Origin: Betaproteobacteria bacterium
GTDB lineage: Bacteria; Pseudomonadota; Gammaproteobacteria; Burkholderiales; Rhodocyclaceae
Length of the DNA stretch: 64,000 bases
NCBI GenBank assembly: GCA_016868295.1
Contig: VGHJ01000005.1
Coordinates: forward strand, 22,369-86,368
Direction: 5' to 3'
Below the pieces are notes generated by a model. The model was not told the origin of the DNA, did not search any database, and saw only the letters and a list, made by a program, of their open reading frames with translations. A program made the position numbers and the translations under genes. Below, in pieces: positions 34,180 through 42,595 of the stretch. The first letter of the stretch is position 1. The number at the start of each line of letters is the position of its first letter.

Positions 34180-36714
34180 ATGAGCACAAGCGCACAAACC
34201 GTGAAGTGGTGGAAGCCCGCGGCCGCTCCGCTGGCCGAGACAGCGAAGACGGTGACGATTTCACTGGACGGCAAGAAGGTCGAGGCGCCCGTCGGCGCCT
34301 CGTTGCTGTCCGCCGCCACCGCGGCGGGAGTGTACATCCCCTCCCTCTGCGCGCACCCCGATCTTCCGCCCTCCTGCCAGCGCGGTGCCGGCGACAGCGG
34401 CTGCAATCTCTGCGTCGTCGAGATCGAAGGCACCAGCGGCATGCGCACTTCGTGCGCCGTCGCCGTGGAAGAGGGCATGGCGGTGCGCACCACGTCGCCC
34501 GCGATTCAGAAGCTGCGCCAGGAGCGCATCGCGAAAATCCTCGGCAATCATCCGCACAACTGCCTCACCTGCCCGCAGCGCGAGGGCTGCAGCCGCACCA
34601 CCTGCTCCTTCGGCAATCCGGTCGAGCAGCGCTGCTGCTCGATCTTCCACACCTGCGAACTGCGCAAGGTCTCGGACTACATCGGCATCCCGGCGACGAC
34701 GCCGAACTACAAGCCCATCCAGCTTCCCGTCATCAAGGACGAGCCCTTCTACGACCGCGACTACAACCTGTGCATCGATTGCCGCCGCTGCCTGGTGGCC
34801 TGCAACGAGGTGCGCGGCGTCGGCTGCCTCGAGGTGAAGGAGACCGAAGGCCGCAAATGGGTCGGCACCATCGCGCCGACGCTGATCGAGTCCGGCTGCA
34901 AGTTCTGCTCGGCCTGCGTCACCGTCTGCCCGACCGGCGCACTGACCGACCGCACGCTCGACCCGGCCCGGCGCGAGGCGAGCATGGTGCCCTGCCAGGC
35001 CGCCTGCCCCGCCGGCATCGACGTGCCGCGCTACGTCCAGCTCGCCGCCGAGGGCAAGTACGGCGAGGCGATCGCCGTGGTGCGCGAGAAGCTGCCCTTC
35101 CCCGGCATCGTCGGCCGTGCCTGCTTCGCCATGTGCGAGTCGGCCTGCCGGCGCAACAAGCTCGACGATCCACTCTCCATCCGATCCTTGAAGCGCATCG
35201 CCGCCGACAACGACACCGGACTCTGGCGCCAATATTCGAAGCAGCTGCCGTCCACCGGCAAGAAGGCGGCCGTCATCGGGGCGGGACCCGCCGGCCTCAC
35301 CGTCGCCTACTACCTGGCCAAGAAGGGCCACGGCGTCACCCTCTTCGACGCCCAGCCCGCCGCCGGCGGCATGGCGCGCTACGGCATCCCCTCCTACCGC
35401 GTGCCGCTCGACGTCATCGACAACGAGGTCGCGGAAGTCAGCAAGCTCGGCGTCGAATTCCGCTACAACACGCGCGTCGAGAACGCCGACGAGCTGTTCA
35501 GTCAGGGCTACGAGGCGGTTTTCATCGGCATCGGCTGCCAGGGCGGCGACAGGCTCGGCGTGCCCGGCGACGACCTGCCCGGCGTGGTCGACAGTCCGAC
35601 CTACCTCAAGGCGGCGACCATGGGGCTGGTCAACACGCCGGACGGCATCCAGACCGGGACGAAGGTCGCCGTCATCGGCGGCGGCAACGTCGCCACGGAC
35701 AACGCCCGCTCCTCGCGGCGCTTCGGTGCCGAGGTCGACATGGTCTACCGCCGCACCAAAGAGGAAATGCCGGCGCGCGAGGAAGAGTTCGACGGCTGCG
35801 TCGAGGAAAGCGTCAACATCCGCTACCTGCTCGCGCCGAAGAAGATCGAGACCGGCCACAAAGGCCACCGCCTCGCCATCACCTACGCCCGCATGGCGCT
35901 GGGCGAACCGGACGCCTCCGGCCGGCGCCGCCCGGTCGACACCGGCGAGGAGCTCACCGAGGGCGTCGATCTCGTCATCGCGGCGGTCGGCCAGCATCCG
36001 AAAACCTTCGACGGCTTTGGCGTCCAGGTCGACAAGAAGGGCCGCATCACGGTACGCGCGGATTCGATGCTCACCAGCCGGCCCGGCGTGTATGCCGGCG
36101 GCGACTGCGTGCTCGGCCCCTCTACCTTGATCGAGTCCATCGCCCAGGGCCGCATCGCTGCCGCCGCCATGGATAGTCAGCTCGGCGGAGACGGCGACAT
36201 CGAGGAAAAACTGCTGCAGGACGGCTGGGAGACGAATCCGCGCATCGGCCGCGAGGAAGGATTCAACAGGACGCGCAAATACCACCCGATCATGCTGGCG
36301 GCGGATCTGCGTAACAACTGGGACGAAGTGGAAAAGGGCTTCGACGACGCCACGGCGCGCGCCGAGGCCGCCCGCTGCCTGAAGTGCAACCTGGCGGCCA
36401 GGATCGAGGACATGGTGCTGCCGCCGGAATCCTGGCTCGAGCTGAACGAAGCCAATGTCGCCGGCGTCACCACCGAGTCCGGCGTCTACCAGCTGCTCGA
36501 CGCCGACAAGAAGGTGCTGGCCATCAAGGGCGTGGAGAACCTGCGCGAGGGCCTGCAGGGCATGATCGGCAAGTCCGACGAGGCGAAGTACTTCGTCTTC
36601 GAGGAGGCGCCCTTCTTCAGCCAGCGCGAGAACCAGCTGGTGCAGGCCTACATGGAGCAATACGGATCGATGCCCAAGGGCGTCGGCGCCGACGAGCTCG
36701 ACGATCTGTTCTGA
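34180..36714 (+). CDS. bzdV: NAD(P)H:ferredoxin oxidoreductase-like iron-sulfur flavoprotein BzdV
   Basis: 844 residues, multi-domain. Residues about 25-105 form a plant-type [2Fe-2S] domain (LPPSCQRGAGDSGCNLC ... MRTSC). Next is an NADH-dehydrogenase-type His-Cys cluster motif (NHPHNCLTCPQREGCSRTTC), then two [4Fe-4S] sets (CIDCRRCLVACNE, CKFCSACVTVCP). The rest is like the small subunit of glutamate synthase: CQAACPAGIDVPRY, FAD site VIGAGPAGLTVAYYLAKKG and NAD(P) site VIGGGNVATDNARS. It is expected to regenerate reduced ferredoxin (BzdM) for the reductase. The start has CAGGAG eight bases upstream. First gene of the rightward unit. Confidence 0.85.
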   Translation: MSTSAQTVKWWKPAAAPLAETAKTVTISLDGKKVEAPVGASLLSAATAAGVYIPSLCAHPDLPPSCQRGAGDSGCNLCVVEIEGTSGMRTSCAVAVEEGMAVRTTSPAIQKLRQERIAKILGNHPHNCLTCPQREGCSRTTCSFGNPVEQRCCSIFHTCELRKVSDYIGIPATTPNYKPIQLPVIKDEPFYDRDYNLCIDCRRCLVACNEVRGVGCLEVKETEGRKWVGTIAPTLIESGCKFCSACVTVCPTGALTDRTLDPARREASMVPCQAACPAGIDVPRYVQLAAEGKYGEAIAVVREKLPFPGIVGRACFAMCESACRRNKLDDPLSIRSLKRIAADNDTGLWRQYSKQLPSTGKKAAVIGAGPAGLTVAYYLAKKGHGVTLFDAQPAAGGMARYGIPSYRVPLDVIDNEVAEVSKLGVEFRYNTRVENADELFSQGYEAVFIGIGCQGGDRLGVPGDDLPGVVDSPTYLKAATMGLVNTPDGIQTGTKVAVIGGGNVATDNARSSRRFGAEVDMVYRRTKEEMPAREEEFDGCVEESVNIRYLLAPKKIETGHKGHRLAITYARMALGEPDASGRRRPVDTGEELTEGVDLVIAAVGQHPKTFDGFGVQVDKKGRITVRADSMLTSRPGVYAGGDCVLGPSTLIESIAQGRIAAAAMDSQLGGDGDIEEKLLQDGWETNPRIGREEGFNRTRKYHPIMLAADLRNNWDEVEKGFDDATARAEAARCLKCNLAARIEDMVLPPESWLELNEANVAGVTTESGVYQLLDADKKVLAIKGVENLREGLQGMIGKSDEAKYFVFEEAPFFSQRENQLVQAYMEQYGSMPKGVGADELDDLF

Positions 36715-36727
36715 AACAGGGGATCAA

Positions 36728-37501
36728 ATGGAACAATTCAAATTCCTGAACTACACGGTCGCCGACGCGCTGGCGACCATCACCATCAACCGGCCGCCGC
36801 ACAACGTCCTCGACATCGCGCTGATGGAAGAACTCAACCGCGCGCTGGACATCGCCGCGCGCGAGGAATCGGCCAAGATGCTGATGATCACCGCGGCTGG
36901 CGAAAAAGTGTTCTCCGCCGGCGTCGACGTCATGGATCACACGCCGGACAAGGTCGTGCAGATGATCGACGTCTTCCACGGCATCTTGAAGCGGCTGATG
37001 GTGTTCCCGCTGCCGACGGTGGCGGCGCTGAACGGCTCGGCCATGGGCGGCGGCTGCGAGCTGGCCCTCGCCTGCGACATGGCGGTCGCCACCGAGGACA
37101 CCCGCATCGGCCAGCCGGAGATCAAGCTCGGCGTCTTTCCGCCCATCGCCGCCATCCTCATGCCGCGCATCATGCCGCTGCCGAAGGTAATGGAGCTGCT
37201 GCTCGGCGGCGGACTGATCAGCGCCCGGGAAGCGCTCCAGCTCGGCCTGCTCAACCGCGTCTTCCCGCGCGCCAGCTTCGCCCAGGACACGCGCGCCTTT
37301 CTCGATCCGTTCCTCGGCCTCTCGCGCGTGGCGCTGATGTACACCAAAAAGGCGGTGCGCGAGGCGGCCGGCAAGCCGTTCTTCGAGGCGCTGTTCACCG
37401 TCGAGCAGATCTATCTGAAGGACCTGATGGCCACCGCCGACGCCGTCGAAGGACTGAACTCCTTCATGGAGAAACGCAAGCCGGTGTGGCAGAACAAGTA
37501 A
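36728..37501 (+). CDS. bzdW: Cyclohexa-1,5-diene-1-carbonyl-CoA hydratase
   Basis: 257-residue crotonase-fold enzyme (dch in Thauera). Oxyanion-hole segments SAGVDVMDHTPDKV and NGSAMGGGCELALACDMAV are present, with GQPEIKLGVFPPIAA at the second catalytic region. It adds water to the dienoyl-CoA made by benzoyl-CoA reductase, giving 6-hydroxycyclohex-1-ene-1-carbonyl-CoA. Assignment to this step relies on the order V-W-X-Y next to the reductase genes. 13 bp after bzdV. Confidence 0.88.
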   Translation: MEQFKFLNYTVADALATITINRPPHNVLDIALMEELNRALDIAAREESAKMLMITAAGEKVFSAGVDVMDHTPDKVVQMIDVFHGILKRLMVFPLPTVAALNGSAMGGGCELALACDMAVATEDTRIGQPEIKLGVFPPIAAILMPRIMPLPKVMELLLGGGLISAREALQLGLLNRVFPRASFAQDTRAFLDPFLGLSRVALMYTKKAVREAAGKPFFEALFTVEQIYLKDLMATADAVEGLNSFMEKRKPVWQNK

Positions 37502-37517
37502 AACCACTGGAGGAACA

Positions 37518-38588
37518 ATGATCCCGAAAACCATCCAGACCTGGCAGATGGCCGAGCCGGGCAAGCTCGTGCGCACGGAGATCCCGATGCCGGCGCTCGG
37601 CCCCGGCGAGGCGCTGGTCGAGATCCGCGGCTGCGGCGTCTGCCACACCGACCTGTCCTATTTCTATATGGGCGTGCCGACGGTGCAGAAGCCGCCGCTC
37701 TCCCTCGGCCACGAGATTTCCGGCGTCGTCGTCGCCAGCGACGAACCGCTCATGGTCGGCCAGGAAGTCATCGTGCCGGCCGTGCTCCCCTGCAACACCT
37801 GCGAGATCTGCAAATCCGGCCGCGGCAACCGCTGCCTCGCCCAGAAGATGCCGGGGAACTCGATGGGCATCTATGGCGGCTACTCGAGCCACATCCCGGT
37901 GCCCTCGAAAGACCTCTGTGTGGTCCACGGTCGCGGCAACATCCCGATCGAGCATCTCTCGGTGGTGGCCGACGCCGTCACGACGCCCTACCAGGCGGCC
38001 AAGCGGGCCAGGCTCCAGTCCGGCGACCTCGTCATCGTCATCGGCGCGGCCGGCGGCGTCGGCAGCTTCATGACGCAGACCGCCAAGGGCTTCGGCGCCA
38101 GGGTGGTGATCGGCATCGACATCAACGACGAGAAGCTGGCGTTCATGAAGGGCTACGGCGCCGACGCCGTCATCAACCCGAAGGGCAAGAGCGCCAAGGA
38201 AGTGAAGGAGCTGTTCAAGGCGATCTGCAAGGAGAAGGGCGTCCCCGCCAACTACGGCTGGAAGATCTTCGAGGTAACCGGCACCAAGCCCGGCCAGGAG
38301 CTGGCGCTGTCCCTGCTCTCCTTCGTCGGCATGCTGGTCATCGTCGGCTACGGCACGGACGAGACCTCCTACATGCTGTCGAAGCTGATGGCCTTCGACG
38401 CCGAGCTGATCGGCACCTGGGGCTGCCTGCCGCAGTATTACCCCAACGTCCTCGACATGTGCGTCGACGGCCGCATCGCCCTCGGCCCCTTCGTCGAGAC
38501 GCGGCCGATGAGCCGGATCGAGCAGGTCTTCGACGAGGCCCACCACGGCAAGCTGAAGAAGCGCGTCGTGCTCACCCCCGATTTCTGA
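37518..38588 (+). CDS. bzdX: 6-hydroxycyclohex-1-ene-1-carbonyl-CoA dehydrogenase
   Basis: 356 residues, zinc-type medium-chain dehydrogenase (had in Thauera). Catalytic-site CGVCHTDLSYFYMG and LSLGHEISG, structural-zinc cysteines CNTCEICKSGRGNRC and nucleotide site VIGAAGGVGSFMTQTAKGFGARV. It oxidises the 6-hydroxy group with NAD. GGAGGAAC precedes the start. Middle gene of the W-X-Y trio. Confidence 0.92.
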   Translation: MIPKTIQTWQMAEPGKLVRTEIPMPALGPGEALVEIRGCGVCHTDLSYFYMGVPTVQKPPLSLGHEISGVVVASDEPLMVGQEVIVPAVLPCNTCEICKSGRGNRCLAQKMPGNSMGIYGGYSSHIPVPSKDLCVVHGRGNIPIEHLSVVADAVTTPYQAAKRARLQSGDLVIVIGAAGGVGSFMTQTAKGFGARVVIGIDINDEKLAFMKGYGADAVINPKGKSAKEVKELFKAICKEKGVPANYGWKIFEVTGTKPGQELALSLLSFVGMLVIVGYGTDETSYMLSKLMAFDAELIGTWGCLPQYYPNVLDMCVDGRIALGPFVETRPMSRIEQVFDEAHHGKLKKRVVLTPDF

Positions 38589-38612
38589 ACGAACCAACGA
38601 CTGGAGAACAAC

Positions 38613-39743
38613 ATGGCACTCGAATGGCTGCGCCGCGACAACGAGCTGAAGGACCACCAGCTCTTCGACAACTCCCACTTCGGCCAGGACGCGCCGACGG
38701 TGATCTACGAGGAGCGCCCGGTGGTCGACGACAAGGGCGCCAAGGCCGACGGCCTCTACGCGGCCTGGATCTGGCTCAATAACCCGTCGCAGTACAACTC
38801 CTACACCACCGAGATGGTGAAGGGCGTCATTGCCGGCTTCCAGCGCGCATCGAGCGACCGCAAGATCGTCGCCGCGGTGTTCGCCGCCGTCGGCGACAAG
38901 GCCTTCTGCACCGGCGGCAACACCGCCGAGTACTCGGCCTACTATTCCAGGCGCCCGAACGAGTACGGCGAGTACATGGACCTTTTCAACGCCATGGTCG
39001 ACGCCATCCTCAACTGCAAGAAGCCGGTGATCTGCCGTGTGAACGGCATGCGCGTCGCCGGCGGCCAGGAGATCGGCATGGCCACCGACCTGACCGTCAC
39101 CTCCGACCTCGCCGTGTTCGGCCAGGCCGGCCCGAAGCACGGCTCGGCGCCCGACGGCGGCTCGACCGACTTCCTGCCCTGGATGCTGAACATGGAAGAC
39201 GCCATGTACAACTGCATCTCCTGCGAGACCTGGAGCGCCTACAAGATGAAGGCGAAGAACCTGGTCACCAAGGTCGTGCCGGTGCTGAAGAAGGACGGCA
39301 AGTGGGTGCGCAACCCCCTCGTCCGCACCGACACCTACGTCGACGACGGCGAGATCGTCTACGGCGAGCCCGTCGCCGCCGACAAGCTCGCCGCCGCCAA
39401 GGCGCTGATGGGCGAGTGCAAGACCGACTTCGAACTGCTCGATGCCGAAGTGAACCGCCTGGTGTGGAAGTTCGCCAACCTCTTCCCCCTCTGTCTGATG
39501 AAATCCATCGACGGCATCCGCGCCAAGAAGAAGTTCTTCTGGGACCAGATGAAGCTCGCCAACCGCCACTGGCTGGCCGCCAACATGAACCACGAGGCCT
39601 GGCTCGGCTTCAACGCCTTCGACGCCAAGAAGATCACCGGCAAGGACCTCATCGACTTCATCAAGTACCGCCAGCTCGTCGCCGAGGGCGCCCTCTTCGA
39701 CGAGAAGTGGGCCGAGCAGGTGCTGGCCAAGCCGAAGGGCTGA
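38613..39743 (+). CDS. bzdY: 6-oxocyclohex-1-ene-1-carbonyl-CoA hydrolase
   Basis: 376 residues, a long crotonase-family member (oah in Thauera) that hydrates and hydrolytically opens the ring to 3-hydroxypimelyl-CoA. FCTGGNTAEYSAYYSRRPNEYGEY and NGMRVAGGQEIGMATDLTVTSD form the oxyanion-hole region; the extra length and HGSAPDGGSTDFLPWML are typical of this hydrolase rather than of simple hydratases. A hairpin terminator follows, so it ends the rightward bzd unit. Confidence 0.93.
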   Translation: MALEWLRRDNELKDHQLFDNSHFGQDAPTVIYEERPVVDDKGAKADGLYAAWIWLNNPSQYNSYTTEMVKGVIAGFQRASSDRKIVAAVFAAVGDKAFCTGGNTAEYSAYYSRRPNEYGEYMDLFNAMVDAILNCKKPVICRVNGMRVAGGQEIGMATDLTVTSDLAVFGQAGPKHGSAPDGGSTDFLPWMLNMEDAMYNCISCETWSAYKMKAKNLVTKVVPVLKKDGKWVRNPLVRTDTYVDDGEIVYGEPVAADKLAAAKALMGECKTDFELLDAEVNRLVWKFANLFPLCLMKSIDGIRAKKKFFWDQMKLANRHWLAANMNHEAWLGFNAFDAKKITGKDLIDFIKYRQLVAEGALFDEKWAEQVLAKPKG

Positions 39744-39748
39744 TCGCT

Positions 39749-39780
39749 CAATGGGCACGCTGCGGCGGGCCCATTGTTTT
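39749..39780 (+). terminator. Intrinsic terminator after bzdY
   Basis: CAATGGGC (39749-39756) pairs with GCCCATTG (39769-39776) and is followed by TTTT. It separates the bzdVWXY unit from the next gene, which has its own promoter. Confidence 0.8.
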
Positions 39781-39800
39781 CATTTGACCGCATCCGGACA

Positions 39801-39833
39801 TTGACGCGTCCGGATGTAATGTATACAGTATCC
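39801..39833 (+). promoter_or_regulatory. Promoter with GntR-type operator before the OYE-family gene
   Basis: TTGACG (39801-39806) and TACAGT (39824-39829) with 17-bp spacing form a plausible sigma-70 promoter. TGTATACAGTATCC (39820-39833) overlaps the -10; the identical 14-mer occurs in the same position before the GntR gene. A 9-bp inverted repeat CATCCGGAC/GTCCGGATG flanks the -35 (39791-39816). Confidence 0.72.
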
Positions 39834-39850
39834 ATAAAGGAGGATCCGGC

Positions 39851-41821
39851 ATGACCCGCCCCGGCGAACTCAAGCTCAAGCACCTCTTCCAGCCCGGGAG
39901 AATCGGCAGGTTCAAGACCAAGAACCTGATCAAGTACGGCGCCTGCTGCGTTTCCAACTACAACGGCCGCGACGGCGCCATCACGCCGCGCGAGCTGGCG
40001 CGGGTGCGCGTCATTGCCGGGACGGGCTGCGGCCTGATCACCAACCAGGGCGCCTACCCGGACCCGCTCGGCGAAGGCAAGGCCTACTTCCGCCAGGTCG
40101 CCATCCACGACGACAAGTTCCTGCCGCAGTTCGAGACCATCGCCCGCTACATCCACGACGCCGGCGCGATGGCCATGCAGCAGATCCTCCACGCCGGCCG
40201 CTACGGCGGCATCGACCTCGGCTACTGCGTGCAGCCCTCGGTGGTGCCGCAGACCCTGCCCCACTTCCGCCCGCCGCGCGAACTGAGCAAGGACGAGATC
40301 AGGGCCGTCGTGCAGCAGCATGCGGATGCGGCGAAGCGCGCCATCCGCGCCGGCTTCGACGCCACCGAGATCACCAGCTTCATGGGCTACCTGCTGGCCA
40401 ACTTCAACTCGCCCTTCACCAACCAGCGCAGCGACGAGTACGGCGGCTCGGTGCAGAACCGCGGCCGCTTCATGCGCGAGCTGATCGACGCCATCAAGCA
40501 GGCCACGCCCGACCACCCGCTCTCCGTGCGCCTGAACGGCGCCGAGCTGATGGACCGCTGGGGCGGCAACACCGAGGACGAGTCCTTCGAGCTGATGCAG
40601 CAGGCGGTCGACTGCGGCGTCGAGATGATCTCCGTCACCGTCGGCTGGCAGGAGGCGCCGGAATCCTCCTTCGGCCGCGACGTGCCGCCCGGCTACTGGA
40701 ACTACCTCTCGGCGAAGGCCAAGAAGATGTTCCCCAACGTGCTGGTCGCCTTCGGCAACCGCCTGCCCGACCCGGCCATGGCCGACGAGTGCATCCGCGA
40801 CGGCGTCTTCGACTACTGGGAGGTCTGCCGCCCGCTGCTGGCCGACCCGGAGCTGATCCACAAGGCCGCCGAGGACCGCATGGAGGAAGTGCGCCCCTGC
40901 ATCGGTTCCCTGAACTGCTTGTCCCGCCTGTTCCGCGACCTGCCCTACACCTGCACCATGAACCCGATGCTCGGACACGAATTCGAGCCGGAATACCACA
41001 TCACGAAGGCCGCCGAGCCGAAGCGCATCATGGTCGTCGGCGCCGGCCCCGCCGGCATGGAGGCGGCCATCACCGCGCGCCAGCGCGGCCACTCGGTCAC
41101 GGTGATCGAAAAGGCCGGCAAGATCGGCGGCAACCTCGCCGCCTACGCCGCCAACGACCTCGCCCGCCCCGCCGACCTGCAGAGCGTCATCGACTACTAC
41201 GGCGTGATGGCGAAGAAGCTCGGCGTCGAGGTGCGCCTGAACACCGTGGCCGACGCCAAGTTCATGCGCAGCGTGCTGCACGACTTCGACGTCTGCATCG
41301 TCGCCGCCGGTGCGCGCACCGACATGGCGGTGTTCCAGTACCTCGAAGGCGCCGAACTGCTGGTCGACGCGCTGGAAGTCGCCCACGGCCGCTTCAAGCC
41401 CGGCAAGCGCGTGGTGATGATCGGCGGCGGCATGATCGGCCTGACCATCTCCGAGTTCCTCGCCAAGGCCGGGCACGAGGTCACCGTCGTCGAGAAGGAC
41501 AAGCGCATCGGCGGCGATATCATGCCGACCTTCAAGTGGCGCCACACGGCCTGGGTGGACGAACTGGGCATCCAGTCGGTCACCTCGGCGCAGCTCGTCA
41601 AGGTGACGAAGGAAGGCGCGACGGTGAAGACGGCCAAGGGCGAGGAGAAGTTCATCCCGGCCGACAGCGTCATCGTCTCCAGCCCGCGCAAGGCCAACCA
41701 CGACCTGTTCCACGAGTTCCAGTGGATGGTCGACGAAGTGCACGGCGGCGGCGATGCCACGGTGCCGCGCGGCCTCGACCAGGCCATCCAGGAAGGCTAC
41801 CGGCTCGGCTGCCGGATCTAG
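39851..41821 (+). CDS. Old-yellow-enzyme family NADH:flavin oxidoreductase, 2,4-dienoyl-CoA reductase-like, with altered Fe-S site
   Basis: 656 residues in the FadH layout: a TIM-barrel OYE domain (about 1-345), a linker with cysteines, then FAD (VVGAGPAGMEAA) and NAD(P) (VVMIGGGMIGLTISEFLAKAG) domains. The barrel tyrosine of FadH is kept (FMGYLLANF), but the active-site histidine of GWHEA is glutamine (GWQEA). The cluster motif reads CIGSLNC...C instead of CIGCxxxC...C: Cys350, Ser353, Cys356, Cys368, with one residue missing. The [4Fe-4S] cluster may be absent or Ser-ligated. Substrate unknown; shared operator with the GntR gene links it to the indoleacetate regulon. GGAGG precedes the start. 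Confidence 0.78.
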   Translation: MTRPGELKLKHLFQPGRIGRFKTKNLIKYGACCVSNYNGRDGAITPRELARVRVIAGTGCGLITNQGAYPDPLGEGKAYFRQVAIHDDKFLPQFETIARYIHDAGAMAMQQILHAGRYGGIDLGYCVQPSVVPQTLPHFRPPRELSKDEIRAVVQQHADAAKRAIRAGFDATEITSFMGYLLANFNSPFTNQRSDEYGGSVQNRGRFMRELIDAIKQATPDHPLSVRLNGAELMDRWGGNTEDESFELMQQAVDCGVEMISVTVGWQEAPESSFGRDVPPGYWNYLSAKAKKMFPNVLVAFGNRLPDPAMADECIRDGVFDYWEVCRPLLADPELIHKAAEDRMEEVRPCIGSLNCLSRLFRDLPYTCTMNPMLGHEFEPEYHITKAAEPKRIMVVGAGPAGMEAAITARQRGHSVTVIEKAGKIGGNLAAYAANDLARPADLQSVIDYYGVMAKKLGVEVRLNTVADAKFMRSVLHDFDVCIVAAGARTDMAVFQYLEGAELLVDALEVAHGRFKPGKRVVMIGGGMIGLTISEFLAKAGHEVTVVEKDKRIGGDIMPTFKWRHTAWVDELGIQSVTSAQLVKVTKEGATVKTAKGEEKFIPADSVIVSSPRKANHDLFHEFQWMVDEVHGGGDATVPRGLDQAIQEGYRLGCRI

Positions 41822-41853
41822 GGCGTGCTGCGGAAACGGCACTTTGTTTCATC

Positions 41854-41886
41854 TTTACACGCCCAAAATGCATGTATACAGTATCC
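41854..41886 (+). promoter_or_regulatory. Promoter with GntR-type operator before the GntR gene
   Basis: TTTACA (41854-41859), 17-bp spacer, TACAGT (41877-41882). The operator TGTATACAGTATCC (41873-41886) overlaps the -10 exactly as at the preceding gene, indicating autoregulation of the downstream GntR regulator. Confidence 0.72.
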
Positions 41887-41914
41887 GCAGTACATTTTTA
41901 GCGGAGGGCCATCC

Positions 41915-42595
41915 GTGGTCACGTCCATCAAGCCGCTGCAACGTCCCCTCGCTCTCGGCGACCAGGTCTACCAGACGCTCCGCGCCCATCTGCGCGACGG
42001 CACCATCGTCTCCGGCCAGCCGCTGCAGGAAGTGCAGCTGGCCGAAAAGCTCGGCGTCTCGCGAACGCCGGTGCGCGAGGCGCTGACGCGTCTCGCCAGC
42101 GAAGGCCTGCTCGCCTCCGACGGGCGCAGCTTCGTCGTCCCGGCGCTGTCCCTGCAGGACGTGGACGACATCTACGAGGTGCGCTTCCTGCTCGAGCCGG
42201 CCGCGTTGCGCCGCGTCGCCGAGATGACGACCGATCCGGCCATGCGCACGCCGATCGACGAGGCGCTCGCCGACGCCGAAGCTGCCTACAAGTCCAGGGA
42301 CGCAGACGCCTTCCGCGACGCCAACATCCGCTTCCGCAACGCCTGGAAAGACCTGGTTCCGAACCAGCGCATGGTGCGCGCCATCGAGCAGTACGCCGAT
42401 CACATGATGCGCATCCGCGCCCTGACCCTGGGCGACCAGAAATTGCGCACCATCGTCATCAAGGGGCTGCGGCGCATCGCCGCCGCGCTGGAGGCCGGCG
42501 ATGGCGACGCCGCCGCGTCCGCCATGCGCGATCACCTGGGCGAAGCCAAGCGCGCTTTCATCGTCGCCACCGGACTCGACAAGGAACCCCGATGA
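41915..42595 (+). CDS. GntR-family regulator (FCD/FadR type) of the indoleacetate cluster
   Basis: 226 residues. N-terminal winged helix LGDQVYQTLRAHLRDGTIVSGQPLQEVQLAEKLGVSRTPVREALTRLA is the GntR signature; the C-terminal FCD-type helical domain (VDDIYEVRFLLEPAALRRVAE ... DHLGEAKRAFIVA) would bind an effector such as indoleacetate or a CoA thioester. GTG start at 41915, with GCGGAGGG seven bases upstream. It overlaps the thiolase gene by 4 bp, so regulator and pathway genes form one transcript. A GntR regulator is reported in the iaa cluster of Azoarcus/Aromatoleum. Confidence 0.85.
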   Translation: MVTSIKPLQRPLALGDQVYQTLRAHLRDGTIVSGQPLQEVQLAEKLGVSRTPVREALTRLASEGLLASDGRSFVVPALSLQDVDDIYEVRFLLEPAALRRVAEMTTDPAMRTPIDEALADAEAAYKSRDADAFRDANIRFRNAWKDLVPNQRMVRAIEQYADHMMRIRALTLGDQKLRTIVIKGLRRIAAALEAGDGDAAASAMRDHLGEAKRAFIVATGLDKEPR

